Below, piece by piece: positions 10,417 through 17,618 of a DNA stretch of 64,000 bases; position 1 is the first letter of the stretch, and each line of letters opens with the position of its first letter. The DNA comes from Sporosarcina obsidiansis. Lineage in GTDB: Bacteria > Bacillota > Bacilli > Bacillales_A > Planococcaceae. Location of the stretch: assembly GCF_009651005.1 (NCBI RefSeq), contig NZ_WHVW01000014.1, forward strand, positions 24,349 to 88,348, given 5' to 3'. The notes below the pieces were generated by a model, which was given only the letters and a program-made list of their open reading frames with translations, ran no database searches and was not told the DNA's origin. The position numbers were made by a program, and so were the translations under genes.

Positions 10417-10836
10417 GTGGGGGATTTACGTGATATAGATGTGAAACAGCTGAATGCCCTTGCGCTTGCTTATATGGGTGATGCAGCCTATGAGCAAGCT
10501 GTCAGAGAATACTTGCTGCGGAGCGGACGCGTGAAGCCTCAAGTGTTACATAAAGAGGCCACGCGATTTGTCTCTGCGAAAGCACAGGCGCAGATCATTA
10601 AAACTATGAAAGAAAAACAAATTTTGACGGAGGAAGAGGCAGCTGTCATGCGTCGCGGTCGCAATGCAAAGTCAGGCTCTGTCCCTAAAAATACGGACGT
10701 CATCACGTATAATTACAGCTCTGCATTCGAAGCGGTTCTCGGTTATTTATACTTATTGAATCGACAAGAACGCTTGGCTGAGCTGATAGGGAAAGCAATT
10801 CGATTTGTGGAACATCCGGAGGAGGAAATGGCATGA
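10417..10836 (+). CDS. mrnC: Mini-ribonuclease III MrnC
   Basis: RNase III-type endonuclease lacking the double-stranded RNA binding domain; in B. subtilis it matures 23S rRNA ends by cleaving the stem when L3 is bound. The 139 aa contain the single catalytic domain, with [11 protein letters not shown] holding the catalytic Asp and VLGYLYLL near the C-terminus. GTG 10417 follows AAGAGGG. It starts 4 bp after cysS and overlaps rlmB by ATGA, so cysS-mrnC-rlmB-rae1 is translationally coupled. Confidence 0.94.
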   Translation: MGDLRDIDVKQLNALALAYMGDAAYEQAVREYLLRSGRVKPQVLHKEATRFVSAKAQAQIIKTMKEKQILTEEEAAVMRRGRNAKSGSVPKNTDVITYNYSSAFEAVLGYLYLLNRQERLAELIGKAIRFVEHPEEEMA

Positions 10837-11591
10837 CAACGCAAGAAGTAGAACTGATTGGTGGAAGAAACCCTGTAGTTGAAGCACTCCGTTCCGGCAG
10901 GCAATTAAATAAAATCTGGGTTGCGGAAGGTGTCAATAAGAAAAGTATAGGGGAAATATTAAAGCTAGCGAAAGAGGCAGGCGTGGTCGTTCAGACGACA
11001 CCCAAACAGAAACTGGATGGGATGACTGACTTAACTCATCAAGGAATTCTTGCTTCAGTAGCGGCGTATGACTATGCGGAGTTAGATGATTTGTTTGGAG
11101 TAGCAAAAGAGAGACAAGAGGATCCTTTTTTCATTATCCTTGATGAGTTGGAAGATCCTCATAATCTAGGCTCTATTTTGCGAACTGCGGATGCATCAGG
11201 CGTTCATGGAATTATTATACCGAAAAGGCGATCTGTTGGGCTGACTGGCGTTGTGGCCAAGGCTTCCACAGGCGCGATCGAGCATATTCCAGTTGTGCGG
11301 GTCAACAACTTGTCTCAAACAGTGGAAGATCTGAAGAAACGAGGAGTTTGGATTGCTGGAACAGATGCCTCCAATTCTACAGATTATCGCTACATGGATG
11401 CGACACTACCGCTAGCTGTCATTATTGGCAGTGAGGGAAAAGGAATGTCGCGAATTTTGCGCGAGAAATGTGATTTCCTATACAGTTTGCCAATGGTGGG
11501 TCAGGTGACCTCTTTGAACGCTTCAGTGGCTGCAGCATTGCTGATGTATGAAGTTTTACGAAAGCGTCAATCTGCCCAGGCGACATCATGA
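10833..11591 (+). CDS. rlmB: 23S rRNA (guanosine-2'-O)-methyltransferase RlmB / TrmH family (YacO)
   Basis: SPOUT-fold methyltransferase with an N-terminal L30e-like substrate-binding domain (aa ~1-75) and a C-terminal knotted catalytic domain. Motif 1 is [15 protein letters not shown], motif 2 [11 protein letters not shown], and motif 3 [14 protein letters not shown], which together define the SpoU family. The 252 aa and the position between mrnC and rae1 match B. subtilis YacO. RlmB targets G2251 of 23S rRNA in E. coli; the exact target here is inferred. Confidence 0.93.
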   Translation: MTTQEVELIGGRNPVVEALRSGRQLNKIWVAEGVNKKSIGEILKLAKEAGVVVQTTPKQKLDGMTDLTHQGILASVAAYDYAELDDLFGVAKERQEDPFFIILDELEDPHNLGSILRTADASGVHGIIIPKRRSVGLTGVVAKASTGAIEHIPVVRVNNLSQTVEDLKKRGVWIAGTDASNSTDYRYMDATLPLAVIIGSEGKGMSRILREKCDFLYSLPMVGQVTSLNASVAAALLMYEVLRKRQSAQATS

Positions 11592-12103
11592 AAAAAGATG
11601 TGCTACTCGTTGATGGCTATAACATCATCGGAGCATGGCCTGAACTACAAGTGTTAAAAAAAGAGGATTTTGCGCAAGCTCGAGACCGTTTGATTGAGCA
11701 GATGGCGGAATATCAGGCGCATAAAGGATGGCGGGTCATTGTGGTGTTTGACGCGCATTTAGTGCCGGGCATCGAGAAACGTAAGAAACAATACCGCGTG
11801 GATGTCGTCTTTACTAGGGAGAATGAAACGGCGGATGAACGCATTGAAAAGCTCGTATCAGAACTCGCGGATCGATTGACGCAAATCCATGTAGCGACTT
11901 CAGATCTTGTGGAACAATGGGTCGTATTCGCGCAAGGCGCACTTCGGATCTCAGCTCGCGAATTAGAGTTGGAAATGAAAGAAGTAGACCAGTTAATTGC
12001 ACGGAAAGTTCGAAAGATACAAGAAGATCGTCCTTTTTCTAAGATACCGCTAACAGATGAAGTGGCAGCGGCTTTTGAGAAGTGGAGACGAGGCGGAAAA
12101 TGA
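11588..12103 (+). CDS. rae1: Ribosome-associated endoribonuclease Rae1 (YacP), NYN domain
   Basis: PIN-like NYN-domain nuclease that in B. subtilis enters the ribosomal A site and cleaves mRNA during translation. LLVDGYNIIGAWPEL supplies the first catalytic Asp; VVFDAHLVPG and FTRENETADERIE complete the acidic site. The 171 aa are full length. Its ATG overlaps the rlmB stop (ATGA), so it depends on upstream translation. A new promoter begins 5 bp after its stop, so sigH is also transcribed independently. Confidence 0.93.
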   Translation: MKKDVLLVDGYNIIGAWPELQVLKKEDFAQARDRLIEQMAEYQAHKGWRVIVVFDAHLVPGIEKRKKQYRVDVVFTRENETADERIEKLVSELADRLTQIHVATSDLVEQWVVFAQGALRISARELELEMKEVDQLIARKVRKIQEDRPFSKIPLTDEVAAAFEKWRRGGK

Positions 12104-12107
12104 GCAG

Positions 12108-12136
12108 TTGACGTAAAAAATAACCAAGTCTATACT
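12108..12136 (+). promoter_or_regulatory. Sigma-A promoter of the sigH leader transcript
   Basis: TTGACG (12108-12113), 17 bp spacer, TATACT (12131-12136). Initiation is expected around 12143, leaving a ~220 nt untranslated leader before sigH. Confidence 0.78.
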
Positions 12137-12142
12137 GACTTT

Positions 12143-12354
12143 ATCTAAAATTAGTAGAAGACCCTCTTTTGCAAGTGGTGGGATGAATATATCTGTTCAG
12201 CGCGAGTTCAATGACCTGCTGGATGGTGGAACACAGAGTAAAATCACCGTGTCCTACGGTAATACCTGAGTAACCTGTATTGTGCAGGTCTCAATTTCGA
12301 AATCTGGACGCAATTACACCGAGGTGCAATTGATTAAACCAATAGAACTCTGGG
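12143..12354 (+). other. Structured 5' leader of sigH, class unknown
   Basis: About 210 nt without a gene. A long-range stem GACCTGC (12213-12219) with GCAGGTC (12284-12290) closes a junction holding two arms: GGAACAC/GTGTCC (12228-12254) and AATAC/GTATT (12261-12281). The 3' CAGGT could instead pair with either of two internal ACCTG copies (12264, 12273). A separate hairpin CAATTACAC/GTGCAATTG lies at 12311-12332. There is no U-tract. It resembles no riboswitch class I can name and lacks the T-box core. A regulatory role on sigH translation is inference. Confidence 0.5.
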
Positions 12355-12366
12355 GTGGAGAGGTTG

Positions 12367-13014
12367 GTGCGGAACATGGAAAAAGGGAATAGTAAAAATG
12401 ACTTGGCATCACTCACGGATGAAGAAATGGTTGAGATAATCCATCGTGGAAATTCAGATGTACTAGAATTTTTGATCACTAAATTTCAGCCGACCGTTCG
12501 GATGAAAGCTAAAACGTATTTCATCATTGGTGGGGATCGGGAAGATATCGTTCAGGAAGGAATGATCGGTCTCTACAAAGCAATTCGTGATTATAGGTCG
12601 GATCGGTTAAGTTCTTTTAAAGTGTTTGCTGAACTTTGTATTACTAGACAAATTATTACAGCTATTAAAACGGCGACCCGACAAAAGCATATTCCGCTCA
12701 ATACGTCGGTTTCATTGGACAAGCCTATGTATGACGAGGAACAAGAGCGTACATTGCTCGATATCATAGCGGGTTCCACATTGGATGATCCTGAAGATCT
12801 AATGATTCATAAAGAGAACTTTTCGTTCATGGAAGAGGAAATGAATAAAGTGCTGAGCGCATTGGAAAAAGAAGTGCTGACACTTTACTTGGAAGGGCAA
12901 TCCTATCGTGAAATATCAGAGGTGTTGAATCGACAAGTGAAATCAATTGATAATGCTCTTCAGCGCATCAAACGTAAATTAGAGCACTCAATGGCAATGG
13001 ATTTGGTGCGCTGA
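12367..13014 (+). CDS. sigH: RNA polymerase sigma factor SigH
   Basis: Alternative sigma-70 factor for the transition to stationary phase, competence and sporulation. Region 2 includes DREDIVQEGMIGLYKAI and the conserved ITRQIITAIKTATRQKHIPLN stretch; region 4 holds a helix-turn-helix (SYREISEVLNRQVKSIDNAL). Length is ~215 aa. The start is uncertain: GTG 12367 has GGAG 6 bp upstream, ATG 12376 is possible with longer spacing, and GTG 12355 lacks a ribosome binding site. As in B. subtilis it lies after yacP/rae1 and before rpmG-secE-nusG. The structured leader upstream may tune its synthesis. Confidence 0.95.
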   Translation: MRNMEKGNSKNDLASLTDEEMVEIIHRGNSDVLEFLITKFQPTVRMKAKTYFIIGGDREDIVQEGMIGLYKAIRDYRSDRLSSFKVFAELCITRQIITAIKTATRQKHIPLNTSVSLDKPMYDEEQERTLLDIIAGSTLDDPEDLMIHKENFSFMEEEMNKVLSALEKEVLTLYLEGQSYREISEVLNRQVKSIDNALQRIKRKLEHSMAMDLVR

Positions 13015-13030
13015 TTCCATTGAAAGTGAA

Positions 13031-13059
13031 TTGACATGTCGTTGGTAAGATGGTACTCT
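13031..13059 (+). promoter_or_regulatory. Sigma-A promoter of rpmG-secE
   Basis: TTGACA (13031-13036), 17 bp spacer, extended -10 TGGTACTCT (TACTCT at 13054-13059). It lies 17 bp after the sigH stop and 36 bp before rpmG. Confidence 0.65.
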
Positions 13060-13094
13060 TTAGCAAGACTATTGTCTTGAATAGGTGAATCCAA

Positions 13095-13244
13095 ATGGTG
13101 AAAAAAATAATTATCTGCTGTGAAAGTTGTGGTTCGCGAAACTATACCTTGCCGGCTGGGAATCAGAGTCGTGAAGGAAGAATTGTCATTAAAAAGTTTT
13201 GCAGTCATTGCAACGCACACACGTTGCATAAGCAAACCATTTGA
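13095..13244 (+). CDS. rpmG: 50S ribosomal protein L33 (zinc-binding type)
   Basis: A 49 aa protein: MVKKIIICCESCGSRN start, FCSHCNAHTLHKQT end. The CxxC pairs (CESC and CSHC) mark the zinc-binding C+ form of L33. The ATG at 13095 is preceded by AGGTGA; GTG 13098 is the alternative. Firmicutes usually place an rpmG paralogue directly before secE, as found here. Zinc-free paralogues elsewhere often replace it in zinc limitation, but none is in this window. Confidence 0.9.
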   Translation: MVKKIIICCESCGSRNYTLPAGNQSREGRIVIKKFCSHCNAHTLHKQTI

Positions 13245-13299
13245 CAAGTTACATAGAGTTCGAGATGAACACTATGTCATTCGGAAGGGTTGGAGAAGA

Positions 13300-13485
13300 A
13301 TGAGCAAGATCAGCGCTTTTTTAAAAAATGTTGTTTCGGAGATGCGGAAAGTCAGTTGGCCGAAGCGTAAGGAACTGACGAAGTATACGGTAGTTGTTAT
13401 TTCAACTGTCATTTTTATGGCTGTTTATTTTGGGCTAGTAGATATGGGTATTTCAGAGGTTATGAAATGGTATACTGGTTTATGA
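13300..13485 (+). CDS. secE: Preprotein translocase subunit SecE
   Basis: Essential clamp subunit of the SecYEG channel. The 61 aa protein has an amphipathic N-terminal helix with the SecE signature SEMRKVSWPKRKEL, followed by one transmembrane helix (TVVVISTVIFMAVYFGLVDMG). ATG 13300 follows GGAGAAG. An in-frame open region extends upstream to 13120 but covers rpmG in another frame and is not part of the protein. A terminator hairpin follows at 13515. Confidence 0.95.
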   Translation: MSKISAFLKNVVSEMRKVSWPKRKELTKYTVVVISTVIFMAVYFGLVDMGISEVMKWYTGL

Positions 13486-13514
13486 TAAAGAAAGTATGAA
13501 TAGCTTGAGAATAT

Positions 13515-13541
13515 CCCGTTTTAATGAATAAACGGGTTTTT
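13515..13541 (+). terminator. Intrinsic terminator or attenuator between secE and nusG
   Basis: CCCGTTT / AAACGGG with an 8-nt loop, followed by six T. It begins 29 bp after the secE stop and ends 45 bp before the nusG start. No clear promoter lies between it and nusG, so it probably works as a partial terminator. Confidence 0.78.
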
Positions 13542-13586
13542 TCAGTTTTAATCAAAAGGAGGGACGGACGCGCAGTCCTCAATGTG

Positions 13587-14129
13587 ATGGAAATGGAAAA
13601 AAATTGGTATGTAGTCCATACGTACTCGGGATATGAAAATAAAGTCAAGGCGAATCTTGAAAAACGTGTCGAAACCATGGGCATGCAAGATAAAATTTTC
13701 CGTGTCGTCATTCCGGAAGAAGAAGAGACAGATATCAAAGAAGGTAAAAAGAAAACCGTTATGCGAAAGACGTTCCCTGGCTATGTGCTGGTAGAATTGA
13801 TCATGACGGATGATTCTTGGTATGTTGTTCGCAATACGCCTGGTGTAACAGGATTTATCGGTTCTTCAGGTGGTGGGGCAAAACCTACTCCATTGCTGCC
13901 TGAAGAAGTTGAATTCATCCTCAAGCAAATGGGTATGAAAGAACAGCGCGTTGATATCGATTTCGAAGTTGGAGAAAGTGTAACGGTATTGGAAGGTCCA
14001 TTTGCTCATTTTGAAGGTAAAGTAGAAGAGATCGAAATGGATAAAGGGAAAGTCGTCGTTACCGTCGATATGTTTGGACGCGAAACGAAGATGGAACTAT
14101 CGTTTGACCAAGTTGAAAAAATGGATTGA
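13587..14129 (+). CDS. nusG: Transcription termination/antitermination factor NusG
   Basis: Binds RNA polymerase and in Bacillus promotes pausing. An N-terminal NGN domain (MEKNWYVVHTYSGYENKVK..., with FPGYVLVE) is followed by a KOW domain (VLEGPFAHFEGKVEEIEM, aa ~128-146); 178-180 aa. ATG 13587 and ATG 13593 are both possible; family alignment favours MEKNWY. Oddly, the strong AAAAGGAGGGA lies ~23-29 bp upstream, with a small hairpin (GGAC gcgca GTCC, 13566-13578) in between that would shorten the effective distance. Confidence 0.96.
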   Translation: MEMEKNWYVVHTYSGYENKVKANLEKRVETMGMQDKIFRVVIPEEEETDIKEGKKKTVMRKTFPGYVLVELIMTDDSWYVVRNTPGVTGFIGSSGGGAKPTPLLPEEVEFILKQMGMKEQRVDIDFEVGESVTVLEGPFAHFEGKVEEIEMDKGKVVVTVDMFGRETKMELSFDQVEKMD

Positions 14130-14151
14130 TGTGTACTGGATTTATTTTCTC

Positions 14152-14180
14152 TTGCAAAATACGTGTATTGGTGGTATCAT
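14152..14180 (+). promoter_or_regulatory. Sigma-A promoter of rplK-rplA
   Basis: TTGCAA (14152-14157), 17 bp spacer, extended -10 TGGTATCAT (TATCAT at 14175-14180). A ~115 nt leader follows. Confidence 0.7.
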
Positions 14181-14301
14181 TTCAAAGGTCAGACGTAGTC
14201 TGGACGGATTAACCAATTCTACCGACAGTCGTCGGCAGGCACATATTTGAGTGGGAGGGGCAACCCAATTACCACATCACGGACTTAAGGAGGTGTGTCT
14301 C

Positions 14302-14727
14302 GTGGCTAAAAAAGTTACTAAAGTAGTGAAATTACAAATTCCAGCTGGTAAAGCAAACCCAGCACCACCGGTTGGACCGGCATTAGGTCAAGCAGGTGTT
14401 AATATCATGGGATTTTGTAAAGAATTTAACGCGCGTACAGCTGATCAAGCAGGTCTAATTATTCCTGTTGAAATCTCTGTATTCGAGGACCGTTCATTTA
14501 CATTCATCACAAAAACTCCGCCAGCAGCAGTATTGCTAAAGGTTGCAGCAAACGTTCAAAAGGGTTCAGGTGAGCCTAATAAAAACAAAGTTGCTACAGT
14601 TAAACGTGATAAAGTTAGAGAAATTGCTGAACAAAAAATGCCGGACTTAAACGCGGCGTCAGTTGAAGCGGCGATGGCAATGGTCGAAGGTACTGCTCGC
14701 AGTATGGGATTCAAAATCGAAGACTGA
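14302..14727 (+). CDS. rplK: 50S ribosomal protein L11
   Basis: Forms the base of the L7/L12 stalk and the GTPase-associated centre, and is needed for RelA activation. The N-terminal domain has the proline-rich [17 protein letters not shown]; the C-terminal rRNA-binding domain ends in [12 protein letters not shown]; 141 aa as in B. subtilis. The start is GTG 14302 ([12 protein letters not shown]) with AAGGAGGTG 6 bp upstream; the longer upstream frame has no support. It is co-transcribed with rplA across a 121 bp gap containing a perfect 12-bp hairpin. Confidence 0.96.
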   Translation: MAKKVTKVVKLQIPAGKANPAPPVGPALGQAGVNIMGFCKEFNARTADQAGLIIPVEISVFEDRSFTFITKTPPAAVLLKVAANVQKGSGEPNKNKVATVKRDKVREIAEQKMPDLNAASVEAAMAMVEGTARSMGFKIED

Positions 14728-14761
14728 TTTTGACTTTTCTTTATAAAGCAATGGTTTGAAG

Positions 14762-14798
14762 ATGAAGGCTGCGGTCTAGTGAGATGCGCAGCCTTCAT
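14762..14798 (+). other. 12-bp perfect hairpin in the rplK-rplA gap
   Basis: ATGAAGGCTGCG / CGCAGCCTTCAT with a 13-nt loop and no U-tract. It may be an RNA-processing or stability site; L1 autoregulation is a further possibility but no L1-site match was established. Confidence 0.55.
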
Positions 14799-14848
14799 TA
14801 AGTGGGAGGTTTAATCCGTTAAAACCACAAATGAGGAGGAAAATTCTG

Positions 14849-15547
14849 ATGGCTAAAAGAGGTAAAAAATTTACAGAAGCAGCGAAGCTTGTAGATCGCA
14901 CAACTGCATACTCTGTGAAAGAAGCAATTGAACTTGCTAAGAAAACTAGCACTACAAACTTTGACGCAACAGTAGAAGTAGCTTTCCGTCTAGGTATTGA
15001 TACTCGTAAGAATGATCAGCAAATCCGTGGAGCAGTTGTGCTTCCAAACGGTACTGGGAAAACTCAACGTGTATTAGTATTCGCTAAAGGCGAAAAGCTG
15101 AAAGAAGCAGAAGCTGCAGGTGCAGACTATGTAGGCGATACAGAATACATCACAAAAATCCAACAAGGTTGGTTTGACTTTGATGTAATCGTTGCTACAC
15201 CGGACATGATGGGCGAAGTTGGTAAAATCGGTCGAGTTCTAGGACCTAAAGGCCTTATGCCGAACCCTAAAACTGGCACAGTAACATTTGATGTAACAAA
15301 AGCTGTTGAAGAAATCAAGGCTGGTAAAGTAGAATACCGTGCAGATAAAGCGGGGATTATTCACGCGCCAATCGGGAAAGCTTCTTTCGATAACGAGAAG
15401 TTAGAAGAAAATTTCTTAACTATCTTTGATACGATTCAAAAAGCGAAACCTGCTGCAGCAAAAGGAACATTCATGAAGTCTGTGAACGTTACAACGACTA
15501 TGGGTCCTGCTGTGAAAATTGATCCATCAACTGCAGTAGTAAAATAA
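14849..15547 (+). CDS. rplA: 50S ribosomal protein L1
   Basis: Forms the L1 stalk that guides deacylated tRNA out of the E site and can repress its own operon by binding mRNA. The 232 aa match the family. The C-terminal part carries the L1 signature ([18 protein letters not shown], aa ~127-144). ATG 14849 is chosen because AGGAGG is at 14833-14838; an ATG further upstream overlaps that site. It is separated from rplJ by its own promoter and the L10 leader. Confidence 0.97.
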   Translation: MAKRGKKFTEAAKLVDRTTAYSVKEAIELAKKTSTTNFDATVEVAFRLGIDTRKNDQQIRGAVVLPNGTGKTQRVLVFAKGEKLKEAEAAGADYVGDTEYITKIQQGWFDFDVIVATPDMMGEVGKIGRVLGPKGLMPNPKTGTVTFDVTKAVEEIKAGKVEYRADKAGIIHAPIGKASFDNEKLEENFLTIFDTIQKAKPAAAKGTFMKSVNVTTTMGPAVKIDPSTAVVK

Positions 15548-15550
15548 TTA

Positions 15551-15579
15551 TTGACAAGTATATAGTGATCTGATAAGAT
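15551..15579 (+). promoter_or_regulatory. Sigma-A promoter of rplJ-rplL
   Basis: TTGACA (15551-15556), 17 bp spacer, extended -10 TGATAAGAT (TAAGAT at 15574-15579). Near-consensus, placed 3 bp after the rplA stop. Confidence 0.82.
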
Positions 15580-15585
15580 TACGCT

Positions 15586-15721
15586 TGTTATGATGATAAC
15601 CATTTGTACCGAAGACAGCAGGTGTGGCTTGCCACTTAATGTTCCTGCCGAGGACAAGACGCTCTTTTTTAAAAGATGACGACTTTTCTGCCCTCATGTC
15701 TTTGACATTGAGGGCTTTTTA
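15586..15721 (+). ncRNA. Ribosomal protein L10 leader with attenuator
   Basis: The leader contains the conserved block GACAGCAGGTG...CCTGCCGAGG (15614-15656), typical of the Firmicute L10 leader that binds L10(L12)4. It ends in an intrinsic terminator: GCCCTCATGTC / GACATTGAGGGC (15690-15715) followed by a T run. Excess L10 would be expected to favour termination before rplJ. Confidence 0.85.
15690..15721 (+). terminator. Attenuator terminator of the L10 leader
   Basis: An 11-bp stem with one bulge, a TTT loop, and TTTTTAT after it. It lies 40 bp before the rplJ start. Confidence 0.85.
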
Positions 15722-15760
15722 TATCGGTATAAGTGACCCTAATTTTCAGGAGGTGTCAAC

Positions 15761-16261
15761 ATGAGCAAAGTTTTAGAAGCTAAACAGGCGGTTGTAACAG
15801 AAATCGCTGACAAGTTGCAACAAGCAGCTTCTGTAGTAGTTGTGGATTACCGTGGTTTAACGGTTGCACAAGTAACAGAATTGCGTAAACAACTTCGTGA
15901 AGCAGGCGTAGAATTCAAAGTATACAAAAACTCGATGACGCGTCGTGCAACAGAAACAGCAGGACTTGGAAGTTTGAATGAACACCTTACAGGTCCGAAC
16001 GCTATTGCCTTCTCAACAGAAGACGTAGTAGCGCCTGCGAAAATCTTGAATGATTTCGCTAAAAAGAACGAAAAGCTTGAAATTAAAGCCGGCGTGATCG
16101 AAGGAACGGTCGCATCAGCAGAGGACGTAAAAGCATTAGCTACTCTACCTTCCCGCGAAGGTCTACTATCTATGCTACTCAGCGTACTTCAAGCTCCAGT
16201 GCGCAACTTCGCACTTGCTACAAAAGCAGTTGCAGAACAAAAAGAAGAACAAGGTGCGTAA
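15761..16261 (+). CDS. rplJ: 50S ribosomal protein L10
   Basis: Anchors the L7/L12 dimers to the 50S stalk and autoregulates its operon through the leader upstream. The N-terminal rRNA-binding domain contains [33 protein letters not shown], quoted here only as the segment spanning aa ~27-60. The C-terminal helix binds L7/L12. It is 166 aa, with AGGAGGTG before ATG 15761. rplL follows after 66 bp. Confidence 0.96.
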   Translation: MSKVLEAKQAVVTEIADKLQQAASVVVVDYRGLTVAQVTELRKQLREAGVEFKVYKNSMTRRATETAGLGSLNEHLTGPNAIAFSTEDVVAPAKILNDFAKKNEKLEIKAGVIEGTVASAEDVKALATLPSREGLLSMLLSVLQAPVRNFALATKAVAEQKEEQGA

Positions 16262-16327
16262 TTACGCATCTTGACTATCACCGGATAAAACAAACCGGTT
16301 AATACAACTTTCCAGGAGGAACTTAAA

Positions 16328-16693
16328 ATGACTAAAGAACAAATCCTTGACGCAATCAAAGAAATGACAGTTCTTGAACTAAATGAACTTGTTACAGCAA
16401 TCGAAGACGAATTCGGCGTAACAGCAGCTGCACCAGTTGCAGTAGCTGGAGCAGCAGGCGGCGGAGAAGCAGCAGAAGAGCAAACAGAATTTGATGTAAT
16501 TCTTGCAAGCGCTGGCGCTGAAAAGATTAAAGTAATCAAAGCTGTACGCGAAATTACTGGCCTAGGCTTAAAAGAAGCGAAAGCTCTTGTAGACGAAGCT
16601 CCTAAAGCTCTTAAAGAAGGCGTAGCTAAAGAAGAAGCTGAAGAAATGAAAGCTAAACTTGAAGAAGTTGGCGCATCTGTAGAAGTTAAGTAA
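16328..16693 (+). CDS. rplL: 50S ribosomal protein L7/L12
   Basis: The multi-copy stalk protein that recruits and activates translational GTPases. The 121 aa have an N-terminal dimerisation domain ([20 protein letters not shown]), an Ala/Gly-rich hinge ([16 protein letters not shown], aa ~38-53) and the C-terminal globular domain with [28 protein letters not shown] precedes ATG 16328. A strong terminator 20 bp after the stop ends the unit. Confidence 0.97.
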   Translation: MTKEQILDAIKEMTVLELNELVTAIEDEFGVTAAAPVAVAGAAGGGEAAEEQTEFDVILASAGAEKIKVIKAVREITGLGLKEAKALVDEAPKALKEGVAKEEAEEMKAKLEEVGASVEVK

Positions 16694-16710
16694 TTTCTAC
16701 TTTCCTGAGA

Positions 16711-16738
16711 AAAGCCCGTCTATTTGACGGGCTTTTTT
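16711..16738 (+). terminator. Intrinsic terminator after rplL
   Basis: AAAGCCCGTC / GACGGGC with a 5-nt loop and TTTTTT. Confidence 0.92.
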
Positions 16739-16785
16739 CTTCATCTACAGTTATTTATCGTTAATCTATAGCGGGAGGTGTGTAA

Positions 16786-17388
16786 ATGGGAGAACATTAT
16801 TACTCAAAAAACCCTCAAGTTTCTAGTGCGCCAAAGGAATGGAAAGCGGAAATTAGAGATAAAGTTTTTTCGTTCACGACAGATGCCGGTGTGTTTAGCA
16901 AAAGTGGAATCGATGAAGGGTCAAGATTATTAGTTGAAACGTTTAAAGAACCAACTATTAGGGGAGACTTGTTGGAAATTGGCTGTGGCTACGGCCCGAT
17001 TGCGTTGTCAATTGCTTCTGCTTTTCCTGATCGACTTGTTCATATGGTAGATGTTAATGAACGTGCACTTGCACTTTCTAAGATAAATGCCGAGAAAAAT
17101 GGAATTCAGAATGTGGAGGTTTATGAAAGTAGTGGTGTGGATCGGGTGGAAGTGGATCAGTTTGCAGCCATTCTGACGAACCCCCCTATACGAGCGGGTA
17201 AACATACTGTATTTTCTTTCTACCAGGGTGCCTATGAAAAACTTGCGCAAGGTGGAGAGTTGTGGGTAGTTATTCAAAAAAAACAAGGGGCGCCATCTAC
17301 TATTGAGTACTTGCGTAACCTGTTTGGGACTGTTCAGACTGTCGCCAAGAAAAAGGGGTACTTTATTTTATTAGCAAAAAAAGGTTGA
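16786..17388 (+). CDS. ybxB: Class I SAM-dependent methyltransferase, RsmC-like (YbxB)
   Basis: A 200 aa protein with the MTS/RsmC fold: SAM-binding motif I LLEIGCGYGPIAL (aa ~65-77), an acidic motif II residue in MVDVNERAL, and the N-P-P signature NPPIRAGK (aa ~132-139) of enzymes that methylate exocyclic amines of bases. RsmC modifies G1207 of 16S rRNA in E. coli; the same target here is inferred. It sits between rplL and rpoB as ybxB does in B. subtilis. GGGAGGTG precedes ATG 16786. Confidence 0.9.
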   Translation: MGEHYYSKNPQVSSAPKEWKAEIRDKVFSFTTDAGVFSKSGIDEGSRLLVETFKEPTIRGDLLEIGCGYGPIALSIASAFPDRLVHMVDVNERALALSKINAEKNGIQNVEVYESSGVDRVEVDQFAAILTNPPIRAGKHTVFSFYQGAYEKLAQGGELWVVIQKKQGAPSTIEYLRNLFGTVQTVAKKKGYFILLAKKG

Positions 17389-17413
17389 CAGTACCAATCT
17401 ATTGTAGTAGCAT
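17385..17413 (+). promoter_or_regulatory. Sigma-A promoter of rpoB
   Basis: TTGACA (17385-17390) overlaps the ybxB stop, then a 17 bp spacer and TAGCAT (17408-17413). A ~200 nt leader follows. Confidence 0.65.
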
Positions 17414-17443
17414 TATTAAATGCATAAATAATTATATTGCAGC

Positions 17444-17555
17444 TGTATGCCCTTTTGCGTCATATGTAAAAGGAAAAGGCATACTGATGTTTGGATAAAA
17501 GATTGTGAAATCGAAAATGAGCTCTTGTCGGAACTCGTTTTCTTTTTGTTTTTTC
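17444..17555 (+). terminator. rpoB leader hairpin and candidate attenuator
   Basis: Two hairpins: GTATGCC / GGCATAC (17444-17483) with an inner CCTTTT/AAAAGG pairing, then GAAAATGAG / CTCGTTTTC (17513-17542, one G-U pair), followed by TTTTTGTTTTTTC. The second has the form of an intrinsic terminator and lies 64 bp before rpoB. Confidence 0.65.
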
Positions 17556-17618
17556 GAAGTCACAGCTGAATTTCTGATTTTGCAAAAACTAATATTGTCT
17601 TAATGAGGGGTGAATGAG

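Noticed and set aside
12225..12370. T-box-like strings (GGTGGAAC, GGTTGGTGCGG) in the sigH leader
   Set aside because: The order of elements is wrong, there is no antiterminator/terminator pair, and the second string overlaps the sigH start.
13120..13299. Longer N-terminus for SecE
   Set aside because: The added segment is the +1 frame of rpmG; SecE with 61 residues is full length.
14730..14747. TTGACT and TATAAA after rplK as a promoter for rplA
   Set aside because: Only 6 bp separate the two boxes, so they cannot act together.
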